A program made the position numbers and the translations under genes. A model generated the notes under the pieces. It made no database searches, was not told the origin of the DNA, and was given only the letters and a program-made list of their open reading frames with translations. DNA of 64,000 bases, from contig NZ_CP032405.1 in assembly GCF_016806065.1 (NCBI RefSeq), positions 620,001-684,000 of the forward strand, given 5' to 3'. Shown here piece by piece: positions 1 to 8,775 of the stretch (its first letter is position 1; every line of letters begins with the position of its first letter). Origin of the DNA: Rhizobium rosettiformans (GTDB lineage Bacteria; Pseudomonadota; Alphaproteobacteria; Rhizobiales; Rhizobiaceae).

Positions 1-983
1 TGATGCTCGTCTCCTCGACGCCGGAAACCACCAATCCGGTGTCCACCACCTGCGAAGTAGAACAAATCCCCTGCCTGTCGACGGTCGCGCCCTGGCAGCC
101 CTGGTTCATCGGACAGCAGGGCAATCCCGGCGATCCAGCCAGCTGGCAGCCGTTCAACTACGCCTACCACTTCTTCTGGGGGCTTGAGGACATTATCGCC
201 GTCTTCACCGGCATGTGGAGCCAGATCGAGACCAACAAGAAAGTGGCCGGTCTCTTCCCGAACGACGGCGACGGCAATGCCTGGGGCGACAAGGTCGTCG
301 GCTTCCCGCCGGTGCTTGAAAAGCTCGGCTATGGCCTGACCGACACTGGTCGCTATCAGAACCTGACGGATGATTTCTCCGCCCAGATCAACGCGTTCAA
401 GCAGGCCGAGACCGAGATCCTCACCGGCGTGATGATCCCGCCTGACCTCACCACCTTCTGGAACCAGGCCAAGCAGCAGGGCCTCAAACCAAAGATCGCC
501 TCGATCGGCAAGGCGCTGCTCTTCCCGCAGACCGTAGAAGCCCTGGGAGATGCCGGCCATAACCTCTCGACCGAAGTCTGGTGGACGCCATCCCACCCCT
601 TCAAGTCGTCGCTGACAGGCGAGACCGCGGCCGATGTGGCAACCGCCTTCACCACGGCAACCGGCCGCCCGTGGACACAGCCGATCGGCTTTGCCCATGC
701 GCTCTTCGAACTGGCCGTCGACGTCATGAAGCGGGCGGAAGACGTGACGGATGGCGATGCCGTGGCCAAGGCCATCGGCGAAACCAAGCTCGACACGCTG
801 GTCGGCCCCATCGCCTGGAACAACGCCAACCTGCCGCCCTTCGCCCAGAAGAATGTCGCCAAGACCCCGCTCGTCGGTGGCCAGTGGCGCCTGAAATCCG
901 GCGGCGGTTACGATCTGGTGGTCGTCGAAAACGGCCAGGCACCGAACATTCCTCTCGGCGGCAAGATGGAAGCGCTCAGCTGA
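1..983 (+). CDS. ABC importer periplasmic substrate-binding protein, Liv type (5' partial)
   Basis: C-terminal ~326 residues of a periplasmic binding protein of the leucine/branched-chain type (Peripla_BP_6 class). The reading frame is open from the window edge, so the signal peptide and first lobe lie outside; the first Met in the window is probably internal. The family binds small organic ligands between two lobes and delivers them to a LivHMGF membrane complex, whose genes follow directly in the same direction. The co-directional hydroxylase and ring-cleavage dioxygenase genes suggest an aromatic acid or related ligand rather than leucine, which is inference. Family call is firm; ligand unknown. 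Confidence 0.85.
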   Translation, partial: MLVSSTPETTNPVSTTCEVEQIPCLSTVAPWQPWFIGQQGNPGDPASWQPFNYAYHFFWGLEDIIAVFTGMWSQIETNKKVAGLFPNDGDGNAWGDKVVGFPPVLEKLGYGLTDTGRYQNLTDDFSAQINAFKQAETEILTGVMIPPDLTTFWNQAKQQGLKPKIASIGKALLFPQTVEALGDAGHNLSTEVWWTPSHPFKSSLTGETAADVATAFTTATGRPWTQPIGFAHALFELAVDVMKRAEDVTDGDAVAKAIGETKLDTLVGPIAWNNANLPPFAQKNVAKTPLVGGQWRLKSGGGYDLVVVENGQAPNIPLGGKMEALS

Positions 984-1050
984 ACGCTGTGAACCCATGG
1001 CAGCGGCGTCCCGATCATCGGGCCGCCGCCAGCTTGACTGAGGAGTGTCC

Positions 1051-1770
1051 ATGCCAATCCTGGAACTGAATGGTGTCTCGAAAGCCTTTGGGGCCCTCGT
1101 GGTCGCCGAAGACATCGCTTTTTCCGTGGAAGCAGGCGAAGCGCTCGGTGTCATCGGACCGAACGGCGCCGGCAAGTCGACGCTGTTCAACCTGATCACC
1201 GGCAACCTATCCGTCGCCAAAGGGACTGTTCATTTCGATGGTCGCGACGTGACGAATGTCCCGCCCATGCAGCGCTGCTTTGCCGGCATGGGCCGCACTT
1301 TCCAGATCCCGCAGCCTTTCGAGCGGCTGACGGTCTATGAGAACCTGCTCGTTGCCGGCGCCTTCGGCAGTGAAAGCAGCGAGGCCGAGGTCGCCGAGTT
1401 CTGTGCCGAGATCCTGGTCGAGACCGGCCTGATCACCAAGGCGAACCGACCGGCCGGCAGCCTCACTTTGCTCGAGCGCAAACGGTTGGAACTCGCCCGT
1501 GCATTGGCCACGAAGCCGAAGCTGTTGCTGCTCGACGAGATCGCCGGTGGCCTGACCGAAGGCGAGTGCCGGCAATTGGTCGCGACGATCAAGCGCGTCC
1601 ACCAGCGCGGCATGACAATCATCTGGATCGAGCACGTCCTGCACGCCTTGAACGCGGTTGCCGAGAAGATCCTGGTCCTCAACTTCGGGCGCATGATCGG
1701 CCATGGCGATCCGCAGACCATTATGAATTCGCGCGAAGTGCGCGAAATCTATCTGGGCATGGAGGTCTGA
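1051..1770 (+). CDS. ABC importer ATP-binding protein, LivG type
   Basis: ATPase subunit of about 239 residues for a branched-chain-type importer. Walker A reads GPNGAGKST near residue 35 and Walker B LLLLDEIAGGL near residue 155. The signature is the LivG-like variant LLERKRLELARAL instead of LSGGQ. The chosen ATG at 1051 has AGGAG five bases upstream; a GTG two codons earlier is less well placed. It acts on the cytoplasmic face with the LivF-type partner encoded three bases downstream. The gene belongs to the operon that continues through both permeases into the hydroxylase and dioxygenase genes. Confidence 0.9.
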   Translation: MPILELNGVSKAFGALVVAEDIAFSVEAGEALGVIGPNGAGKSTLFNLITGNLSVAKGTVHFDGRDVTNVPPMQRCFAGMGRTFQIPQPFERLTVYENLLVAGAFGSESSEAEVAEFCAEILVETGLITKANRPAGSLTLLERKRLELARALATKPKLLLLDEIAGGLTEGECRQLVATIKRVHQRGMTIIWIEHVLHALNAVAEKILVLNFGRMIGHGDPQTIMNSREVREIYLGMEV

Positions 1771-1773
1771 CAG

Positions 1774-2493
1774 ATGAGCCTTATCGAAACGAAGAACCTC
1801 ACCGCCTTCTACGGCGACTTCCAGGCCCTGTTCGGCGTCGATCTCGTCCTCAATCCCCGCGAGACGATTGCGGTCATCGGTGCAAATGGTGCCGGCAAAT
1901 CGACACTGATGCGCTCGATAGCAGGCGTGCTGCGCAACGAACCCACAGCCATCCTGCATCGGGGCGAGCCGATCGGCGCGCTCGCCGCACCCGATGTCAT
2001 GGCCCGCGGCATCGCGCTGGTGCCGGAAGGGCGGCGGCTTTTTCCCTCGCTCACGGTGGAGGAGAACCTTCTCGTTGGTCGCCACGGTCGCAAGGTGAAC
2101 GGTCCCTGGTCACTCGAAACCGTCTACGAACTCTTCCCGATCCTGAAAGAACGGCGCCGAAATCCCTCGACGGCTCTCTCCGGCGGGCAGCAGCAGATGG
2201 TCGCGATTGGCAGGGCGCTGATGTCCAATCCGGAAGTGCTGCTCTGCGACGAGCTCAGCCTCGGCCTCGCCCCTGTCGTCATCAAGGATATCTACGCCGC
2301 CTTCCCGCGCATCCGCGAAACGGGTGCGGCCATCGTCATCGTCGAGCAGGACATCGCCCAGGCGCTCAAGGTCGCGGACCGAGTATATTGCATGATGGAA
2401 GGTCGGGTCACCCTTGAAGGGCGACCCGCAGACCTCAACCGCGCCGATATCCACGCGGCCTATTTCGGAGCGGAACCCCATGAACTGGCTTGA
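1774..2493 (+). CDS. ABC importer ATP-binding protein, LivF type
   Basis: Second ATPase subunit (239 residues) of the Liv-type importer. Walker A is GANGAGKST near residue 35, the signature is LSGGQQQM near residue 137, and Walker B is VLLCDELSLGLAP, the sequence typical of LivF. It would pair with the preceding LivG-type subunit to power the permease heterodimer. It starts 3 bases after the upstream stop, and its own 3' end overlaps the next gene by 14 bases, so translation is probably coupled along the operon. Confidence 0.9.
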   Translation: MSLIETKNLTAFYGDFQALFGVDLVLNPRETIAVIGANGAGKSTLMRSIAGVLRNEPTAILHRGEPIGALAAPDVMARGIALVPEGRRLFPSLTVEENLLVGRHGRKVNGPWSLETVYELFPILKERRRNPSTALSGGQQQMVAIGRALMSNPEVLLCDELSLGLAPVVIKDIYAAFPRIRETGAAIVIVEQDIAQALKVADRVYCMMEGRVTLEGRPADLNRADIHAAYFGAEPHELA

Positions 2494-3343
2494 TACCATC
2501 CTCCAGGGCATCCTGCTCGGCGGCCTCTATGCCCTCTTCGCGGCAGGCCTGTCGCTCGTCTTTGGCATCATGCGGTTGGTCAATCTCGCCCATGGCGACC
2601 TGATCGTTTTTGCGGCCTTTTTGATCCTGCTGCTCGTCTCGACGCTTGGGCTCAACCCCTTCCTCGCGGCACTGATCGCCGGCCCACTGATGTTCGGGGT
2701 GGGTTATCTTCTGCAATATCACCTGCTGAACCGGACGCTCGGCAAGGACATCCTGCCGCCGCTGCTCGTCACCTTCGGGCTGTCGATCGTCATCCAGAAC
2801 GGCCTTCTCGAAACCTTCACCGCCGACAGCCAGCGCATCCCCGCAGGTGCGCTGGAGCAGGCTTCGATCTCGCTCGGCGGCATCAATGCCGGCGTGATGC
2901 CGCTCATGACCTTCGCCTCAGCCATCCTCGTGATCGTCGGCCTGAACCAGCTGATCTACAAGACTGCGCTCGGCCGCGCCTTCCGCGCAACCTCCGACGA
3001 TGTGGTGACGGCAGGCCTGATGGGCATCCGTCCGAACCAGATCTTCGCTATCGCAACCGGCCTTGCCATGGTGATCGTCACCATCGCCGCACTTTATCTC
3101 GGCACCCGCGCCAATTTCGATCCCACCGCCGGACCAGCCCGCCTGATCTACGCCTTCGAAGCCGTCATCATCGGTGGCTTAGGCTCGCTCTGGGGCACAC
3201 TCGCCGGCGGCATCATTCTGGGCGCCGCACAAACGCTCGGAGCCGCCATCAACCCGGAATGGCAGATCCTCTCTGGCCATATCGCCTTCCTGCTGGTCCT
3301 GCTGTTCCGCCCGCGGGGTCTCTTCCCGCGCGCTGTCGATTGA
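2480..3343 (+). CDS. ABC importer permease, LivH type
   Basis: Inner-membrane permease of 287 residues with about eight hydrophobic segments. It opens with MNWLDTILQGILLGGLYAL, the usual N-terminus of LivH-type permeases, which fixes the start at 2480 although the frame is open further upstream. The segment GLRxVFGIMRLVNLAHGDL-like near residues 25-40 is the family hallmark. The start overlaps the end of the LivF-type gene and the LivM-type partner starts a few bases after its stop. It forms the translocation channel for the unknown ligand. Confidence 0.9.
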   Translation: MNWLDTILQGILLGGLYALFAAGLSLVFGIMRLVNLAHGDLIVFAAFLILLLVSTLGLNPFLAALIAGPLMFGVGYLLQYHLLNRTLGKDILPPLLVTFGLSIVIQNGLLETFTADSQRIPAGALEQASISLGGINAGVMPLMTFASAILVIVGLNQLIYKTALGRAFRATSDDVVTAGLMGIRPNQIFAIATGLAMVIVTIAALYLGTRANFDPTAGPARLIYAFEAVIIGGLGSLWGTLAGGIILGAAQTLGAAINPEWQILSGHIAFLLVLLFRPRGLFPRAVD

Positions 3344-3350
3344 GGTGACA

Positions 3351-4466
3351 ATGAACGCCAACAGAGAAACCCTGTCTGATGTCATGCGCCCAACGCCATC
3401 CTGGCGGGTTGAGACGCGCACCCGGCTTTCCTCGCTGTTCTCGCTTGCAGCCATCTTCTTCGTGTTGCTCCTTGCAGCAGCCCCCTTTGTCGTCTCGCGC
3501 GGCGCGGTGCAGGACCTGTTCTTCATCATGACCATGCTGGCGCTCGCCCAGAGCTGGAACCTGCTGGCGGGCTATGCGGGTCTGATCTCCGTCGGCCAAC
3601 AGCTTTTCGTCGGCTGCGGCGCCTATGCCCTCTTCGGCTTCGTCATCCTTCTGGGCGTTGATCCGATTTTGGCCATCCCGCTCGCCGGCCTCTTCGCGGT
3701 CCTCGTCTCCATACCGACGGCCTTCTTCGCCTTCCGCCTCTACGGTCCCTATTTCGCCATCGGCACCTGGGTCATTGCCGAGGTCGGACGCCTGCTATTC
3801 GCTCAATGGAAAGCGCTCGGCGGTGGCACGGGCACATCACTTCCGCGCGACGCGACGCGCGAAATGTTCGGCGTGGCCTTCCTGGAAGACATGTTCGGCA
3901 TGCGGACCGCAGCGGCCGCCGACGCCATAGCCTTCTGGCTGGCGCTGATCGTGCTCGTGCTGACCATCTGGTTCGTCTACCGCCTGCTGCGCTCCAAGCA
4001 GGGCTTAGGCCTTGCCGCCGTGCGCGACAATGAGACGGCCGCCCGGGCACTCGGAGTGGACGCCCAGAAGTTGAAGCTCGTGATCTACCTCTCCACCGCC
4101 TTCATCACCGGCGTCGTCGGCGCACTCATATACTTGCAGAAGGCACGTATCTCACCCGACGCCGCCTTCTCGCTCACCGACTGGACGGCTTATGTAATCT
4201 TCATCGTCGTGATCGGCGGCATAGGCACAATCGAGGGCCCGATCCTCGGCGTGATCATCTTCTTCCTGATGCAGAATGCGCTGTCGAGCTACGGGTCCTG
4301 GTACCTGCTGCTGCTCGGCGCCCTCGCCATCGTCACCATGCTTTTTGCGCCGCGCGGGATCTGGGGCCTGATCACCGACCGCACCGGCATCGAACTCTTT
4401 CCGGTCCGCCGCACCTTGAGGGCCGGATCGCTTGAACAAACGACAAAGGGAGGGCCACATGGCTGA
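3351..4466 (+). CDS. ABC importer permease, LivM type
   Basis: Second permease of the Liv-type importer, 371 residues with many hydrophobic segments. The LivM-like stretch LLAGYAGLISVGQQLFVGCGAYA lies around residues 65-90, shown here only in outline, and the loop AVRDNETAARALGVD near residue 225 is the cytoplasmic coupling helix region that contacts the ATPases. ATG at 3351 is preferred over GTG at 3345. The gene overlaps the start of the hydroxylase gene by 8 bases, tying transport and catabolism into one transcript. Confidence 0.9.
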   Translation: MNANRETLSDVMRPTPSWRVETRTRLSSLFSLAAIFFVLLLAAAPFVVSRGAVQDLFFIMTMLALAQSWNLLAGYAGLISVGQQLFVGCGAYALFGFVILLGVDPILAIPLAGLFAVLVSIPTAFFAFRLYGPYFAIGTWVIAEVGRLLFAQWKALGGGTGTSLPRDATREMFGVAFLEDMFGMRTAAAADAIAFWLALIVLVLTIWFVYRLLRSKQGLGLAAVRDNETAARALGVDAQKLKLVIYLSTAFITGVVGALIYLQKARISPDAAFSLTDWTAYVIFIVVIGGIGTIEGPILGVIIFFLMQNALSSYGSWYLLLLGALAIVTMLFAPRGIWGLITDRTGIELFPVRRTLRAGSLEQTTKGGPHG

Positions 4467-6213
4467 CATCACCACCGACGTTCTGATCATCGGCACCGGA
4501 CCAGCCGGCTCGGCAACGGCCGCCTTTCTGGCAAGCTACGGCCTCGAGCCGATGGTCATCAACCGCTACCGCTGGCTCGCCAACACGCCCCGCGCCCATA
4601 TCACCAACCAGCGCACAATGGAGGTTCTGCGCGATCTCGGCCGCGACGTCGAGGACGAGGCCTATATGTTCGCGACAGAACAGGACCTGATGGGCCAGAA
4701 CGTATTCTGCACGGCGGTTGCAGGCGAAGAAATCGGCCGCATGCAGAGCTGGGGCAACCATCCGCTGTCGCGCGCCGAACATCTCCTCTCCTCGCCCGGG
4801 CGGATGAACGACCTGCCGCAGACCTATATGGAGCCGCTGCTCTTCAAGACCGCCTGTTCGCGCGGTGCGCAGGCGCGCATGTCGACGGAATATGTGAGCC
4901 ACGAGCAGGATACCGACGGTGTCACGACAACCTGCCTGGACCGCCTGACCGGCAAGCAATTCACGGTGCGGTCGAAATTCCTGGTCGGCGCCGATGGCGG
5001 CAACTCCAGGGTTGCCGAACATGCCGGCCTCTCCTTCGAAGGCAAGATGGGCGTCGCAGGCTCGATGAACATCCTCTTCGAGTGCGATCTCTCGCGCTAC
5101 GTCGCCCATCGCCCCTCGGTGCTCTACTGGGTGCTGCAGCCGGGCGCCGATGTCGGCGGCATCGGCATGGGCCTCGTCCGCATGGTCCGCCCGTGGAACG
5201 AGTGGCTGATCGTCTGGGGTTACGACATCAACCAGCCGGCACCCGCCGTCGATGATGCCTTCGCCACGAAGGTCGTGCGCGATCTCGTCGGTGTGCAGGA
5301 CCTGCAGCCGAAGATCAAGTCGGTCTCCACCTGGACCGTCAACAACATGTATGCAACCACGATGTCGAACGGCCGCGTCTTCTGCATGGGCGACGCCACC
5401 CACCGCCATCCGCCGTCGAACGGCCTGGGATCCAACACCTCGATCCAGGATGCCTTCAACCTTGCCTGGAAGCTCGCCGCCGTCATCCGCGGCCAGGCCG
5501 GCATGGGCCTGCTCGACAGCTACCAGGCCGAACGGGCCCCGGTCGCCAAGCAGATCGTCACGCGCGCCAACAAGTCGATCGAGGAATTCGGTCCGATCTT
5601 CAAGGCGCTCGGCATGCTCGATTCCGTCGACCCCGTGAAGATGCAGGAGAACATGGACGCCCGCTGCGACAACACATCAGATGCGGAAAAGCAGCGCGAG
5701 GCGATCCGTCAGGCGATTGCCAACAAGGTCTACGAATTCGACGCCCATGGTGTCGAGATGAACCAGCGCTACAAGTCCGGCGCCGTGGTCACCGATGGCC
5801 AGCCGGAACCGGCATTCGAGAAGGACGCGGAGTTGCATTATCAGCCGACCACCTGGCCCGGCGCCCGCCTGCCGCATGTCTGGCTCTTTGGTCCCGAAGG
5901 CGAGAAGGTCTCAAGCCTTGATCTGACCGGCCACGGCGTCTTCACCGTTCTGACCGGCATCGGCGGCGATGGCTGGGTCGCTGCCGCAAAGTCTCTATCT
6001 AGGGAATTCGGCCTGCCGATCACGGTCCACAAGATCGGCCCTCGCCAGACCTGGCAGGACTTCTCCGGCGACTGGGCCCGTGCCCGCGAGATCCGCGATT
6101 CCGGTGCACTCCTGGTGCGCCCGGACCATCACGTCGCCTGGCGCGCGGAAGCCGCCGTCAAGGATCCCGAAGGCGAGCTGCGGCGTGTGCTGACATCCAT
6201 TCTGAACCGGTGA
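4459..6213 (+). CDS. FAD-dependent aromatic hydroxylase (TfdB/PheA-like)
   Basis: Flavoprotein monooxygenase of 584 residues. The N-terminal Rossmann FAD motif DVLIIGTGPAGSATA is at residues 6-20, the DG motif is in LVGADGGNS near residue 177, and the second FAD motif is GRVFCMGDATHRHPPSNGLG near residues 305-325. Length and the thioredoxin-like C-terminal part fit the phenol/2,4-dichlorophenol hydroxylase class of NADPH-dependent single-component hydroxylases. ATG at 4459 follows GGGAGG. It is followed 9 bases later by a ring-cleavage dioxygenase, so it most likely makes a catechol or hydroxyquinol for that enzyme. Exact substrate is not visible. Confidence 0.85.
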   Translation: MADITTDVLIIGTGPAGSATAAFLASYGLEPMVINRYRWLANTPRAHITNQRTMEVLRDLGRDVEDEAYMFATEQDLMGQNVFCTAVAGEEIGRMQSWGNHPLSRAEHLLSSPGRMNDLPQTYMEPLLFKTACSRGAQARMSTEYVSHEQDTDGVTTTCLDRLTGKQFTVRSKFLVGADGGNSRVAEHAGLSFEGKMGVAGSMNILFECDLSRYVAHRPSVLYWVLQPGADVGGIGMGLVRMVRPWNEWLIVWGYDINQPAPAVDDAFATKVVRDLVGVQDLQPKIKSVSTWTVNNMYATTMSNGRVFCMGDATHRHPPSNGLGSNTSIQDAFNLAWKLAAVIRGQAGMGLLDSYQAERAPVAKQIVTRANKSIEEFGPIFKALGMLDSVDPVKMQENMDARCDNTSDAEKQREAIRQAIANKVYEFDAHGVEMNQRYKSGAVVTDGQPEPAFEKDAELHYQPTTWPGARLPHVWLFGPEGEKVSSLDLTGHGVFTVLTGIGGDGWVAAAKSLSREFGLPITVHKIGPRQTWQDFSGDWARAREIRDSGALLVRPDHHVAWRAEAAVKDPEGELRRVLTSILNR

Positions 6214-6222
6214 GGAGCGATC

Positions 6223-7110
6223 ATGGACGCGCATGAAAAGGGCTATTTCACTGAGGAGACCTCCGTCGAGGTTGTGACCGGCAGAAACGCCAACGCCAGG
6301 GACGAGCGGCTGAAGCAGGTGATGGAGGTGATCACCCGCAAGCTGCATGAGGCGGTCAAGGAACTGGAGCCGACCCAGGACGAATGGATGGAGGCGATCC
6401 TCTTCCTGACCCGCACCGGCCAGATGTGTAACGAATGGCGGCAGGAGTTCATCCTGCTGTCCGACGTGCTGGGCGTCTCGATGCTGGTCGATGCGGTCAA
6501 CAACCGCAAACCCTCGGGTGCCTCGGAAAGCACGGTGCTTGGCCCCTTCCACGTGGCCGATGCGCCCGAAATGCCGATGGGCGCCAATATCTGCCTGGAT
6601 TCCAAGGGCGAGGATATGGTCATCGAAGGCCGCATCCTCGACACCGAGGGCAAGCCGATCGAGGGTGCCGTGATCGATGTCTGGCAAGCCAATGACGAGG
6701 GCTTTTACGACGTCCAGCAGAAGGGCATCCAGCCCGACTTCAACCTGCGCGGCGTCTTCCGCACAGGGACGGACGGACACTACTGGTTCCGCGCGGTAAA
6801 GCCGAAATTCTATCCGATCCCCGACGACGGCCCGGTCGGCCAGTTGCTCGGCAAGCTCGGCCGTCATCCCTACCGTCCGGCCCATCTGCACTACATCATC
6901 AAGGCCGAGGGCTACGAGACGCTCGTGACCCACATCTTCGATCCAGATGATCAATACATCCATTCGGACGCCGTCTTCGGCGTCAAGGAAAGCTTGCTGG
7001 CGAAATTCGACCGCCGAAAAGATCCGCAGCGTGCCGCCGAATACGGTTTCAGCGAAGAATTCTGGGAAGTGAAGCACGACTTCGTGCTGGTGCGAAAGGA
7101 CCAAGTGTGA
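6223..7110 (+). CDS. Intradiol ring-cleavage dioxygenase (catechol/hydroxyquinol 1,2-dioxygenase family), copy 1
   Basis: Non-haem Fe(III) dioxygenase of 295 residues with the N-terminal helical dimerisation domain (about residues 20-90) typical of catechol and hydroxyquinol 1,2-dioxygenases. Ligand motifs are visible: tyrosines in the region of DEGFYDV and KFYPIPDDGPVG, and the His pair in RPAHLHY near residue 224. It opens the ring between two hydroxyls. GAGGAG lies just upstream of the ATG. It closes the operon with the importer and hydroxylase; a hairpin follows the stop codon. Hydroxyquinol versus catechol preference cannot be read from the sequence. Confidence 0.88.
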   Translation: MDAHEKGYFTEETSVEVVTGRNANARDERLKQVMEVITRKLHEAVKELEPTQDEWMEAILFLTRTGQMCNEWRQEFILLSDVLGVSMLVDAVNNRKPSGASESTVLGPFHVADAPEMPMGANICLDSKGEDMVIEGRILDTEGKPIEGAVIDVWQANDEGFYDVQQKGIQPDFNLRGVFRTGTDGHYWFRAVKPKFYPIPDDGPVGQLLGKLGRHPYRPAHLHYIIKAEGYETLVTHIFDPDDQYIHSDAVFGVKESLLAKFDRRKDPQRAAEYGFSEEFWEVKHDFVLVRKDQV

Positions 7111-7173
7111 CTGCGGATCAATTGAGCCCTTGACCAGCAGCTGAGGTCCGGAACTCATCTTCTTTTCCTCCCC

Positions 7174-7217
7174 GCTGACGGGCGCGCCCATATCGGATGC
7201 GCCCGTCAGCTTCTTTG
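7174..7217 (+). terminator. Intrinsic terminator after the transport/hydroxylase/dioxygenase operon
   Basis: A perfect 12-bp stem, GCTGACGGGCGC paired with GCGCCCGTCAGC, encloses a 13-base loop and is followed by TTCTTT. It lies 63 bases after the dioxygenase stop and before the convergent amidohydrolase 3' end. Read on the plus strand it fits a Rho-independent terminator; on the minus strand there is no T-run. Confidence 0.75.
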
Positions 7218-7233
7218 TGCGCCAGCTTCCGCG

Positions 7234-8691
7234 CTACTGGCGAAACAGATCCTGCTCCACGCCCGCCTTCTCGAACAGATAGTTGCGGCTCGCCTCCAGC
7301 TCCCGCCGCAGCTTTGCGATATCGTGACCGATCAGGCTTCCCTGCCACTTCTTGACCTGTCCCGCGCAAAGCACCGTCGAGACATTGCTGCGTTCCATCA
7401 GCGTGACGACGGCACCCGGCACGTGGTTCAAGGGTGCTACATTGAGCGCGGTTGCATCGAGCAGAATGATATCAGCATCCTTGCCAGGCGTGAGACTTCC
7501 GGTCTTGTGCTCCAGCTTCAGACCCCGCGCACCCTCGATGGTTGCGAACCGGATCACATCCATGGCCGAGAGCAGCTTGGGATAGTCTTCGCCGCGCAGC
7601 GCCTTCTCATTGGCAATCATCCGCTGGAGGGTGATCGTCGAGCGCATCTGCGTGAACATGTCTGCGGTCATCGTGCATTCGACGTCGGTGGAAAGCGATG
7701 GCTGCAGACCGAGGTCGAGGGCTTTCTGAAGCGGCGGCTCTCCATGACGCATCTGCATCTCGATCGGCACGGAGAGCGAGATATGCGCGCCGGCATCCGC
7801 CGCCCGCTGCCAGGCCATGTCGCTCATTCCTGTCATATGGATGAAGATATTGTCCGGGCCGAACTTGCCGGCCATGGCTAGGCCGTCGAAGGTCGGCTGC
7901 ATGCCGAAGGTTCCGACAACATGCAGGGCGATCGGCAGACCGAGCTCGCGGCCCGTCGCCCACGCCTCTTCATGGAAAGGCAGGTAGATCTCCCCGCCCA
8001 TCACCATTGTCAGCAATTGATCATCGCTGGAGAAATGTTCGGCCCTGATCCGCCGCGCATCGCCCGGATACTTGGCAAGATCGCCCCAGCCTTCGAAATA
8101 GCCGAAGACTGCGCGACGACCCGCATCCCTCAGGGCAGCAATGGCCGAATCCGAATGCTCCGGCGAGTGATGGATCTGGCTCACATCCATCACGGTCGTC
8201 ACGCCGGCATCGATCTGCGCGATACTGCCGAAGAGTTCGGAGATGTAGACATCCTCCGGGCGATAGAGGACCGAGAACTTCTGCAGCATCCACTCATAAT
8301 AATTGGCGGTGCTTTCCGGACGCCCGTCATTCACCAGAATGGCATCGGACAAGAGGCTGCGCAGAGCGGTCTCGAACTGATGATGATGGGTGTCGATGAA
8401 ACCCGGCATAACGATCATACCACTGGCATCGATCACCGCCGCATCAGCAGAGTCCAGGTGGGGGCCGACGGCGCGGATCTTCGCCCCCTCGATCAACACA
8501 TCACCGATAGTGTAATTGCCGACGGTCGGATCCATGGACAGGACGGCGCCGCCCTTGATCAAGGTCTTGCGACCGGGCTGGCCCAGTCCAGCCGGCAACG
8601 GCTGCGTCGCGCTGGAGCGACCAAGCTGCGGAAGGGATCCTCCGCCGACATCTGCAGGGGATCTCAGTCTCACATCACAGAATTTACACAT
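7234..8691 (-). CDS. Metal-dependent amidohydrolase (TrzN/8-oxoguanine-deaminase-like superfamily)
   Basis: Amidohydrolase of about 485 residues. Metal and catalytic motifs are in order: HHH in GFIDTHHHQF near residue 99, His in ALHVVG near 233, His in FIHMTG near 262, and Asp in LSTDVE near 315, followed by DMFTQMR, which is usual in hydrolytic deaminases and dechlorinases of this superfamily. ATG at 8691 is preferred over GTG at 8697 because GGAGG sits 5 bases upstream. The N-terminus starts with MCKFC and a ~45-residue extension before the beta-sandwich. A probable IclR operator lies 15 bases upstream. Substrate unknown; it could be a ring opener or deaminase feeding the neighbouring dioxygenase. 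Confidence 0.8.
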   Translation of the reverse strand: MCKFCDVRLRSPADVGGGSLPQLGRSSATQPLPAGLGQPGRKTLIKGGAVLSMDPTVGNYTIGDVLIEGAKIRAVGPHLDSADAAVIDASGMIVMPGFIDTHHHQFETALRSLLSDAILVNDGRPESTANYYEWMLQKFSVLYRPEDVYISELFGSIAQIDAGVTTVMDVSQIHHSPEHSDSAIAALRDAGRRAVFGYFEGWGDLAKYPGDARRIRAEHFSSDDQLLTMVMGGEIYLPFHEEAWATGRELGLPIALHVVGTFGMQPTFDGLAMAGKFGPDNIFIHMTGMSDMAWQRAADAGAHISLSVPIEMQMRHGEPPLQKALDLGLQPSLSTDVECTMTADMFTQMRSTITLQRMIANEKALRGEDYPKLLSAMDVIRFATIEGARGLKLEHKTGSLTPGKDADIILLDATALNVAPLNHVPGAVVTLMERSNVSTVLCAGQVKKWQGSLIGHDIAKLRRELEASRNYLFEKAGVEQDLFRQ

Positions 8692-8705
8692 GCCCACCTC
8701 CCATT

Positions 8706-8720
8706 TTTCGCAATACGAAA
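8706..8720. promoter_or_regulatory. Putative IclR-family operator before the amidohydrolase gene
   Basis: Inverted repeat TTTCG-N5-CGAAA immediately upstream of the amidohydrolase Shine-Dalgarno. The same repeat, one base longer per arm, occurs at 10541-10557 in the divergent promoter region next to the IclR regulator operon. The two sites share no other extensive similarity, which favours a protein-binding site. Assignment to the IclR protein encoded at 8776-9597 is inference from proximity. Confidence 0.55.
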
Positions 8721-8775
8721 TTTAATTCGCACCCTAAACCGGGCGCGCAAAGCCTGCGCAGGCCCTTCGGCTCCC

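Noticed and set aside
5995..7191. Long minus-strand frame antisense to the hydroxylase and dioxygenase, with a strong ribosome-binding-site-like GGAGGAAAAGAAG before an ATG near 7158
   Set aside because: It is the antisense of two well-supported genes and has no family features. The good-looking start is probably chance or a relic of a lost gene.
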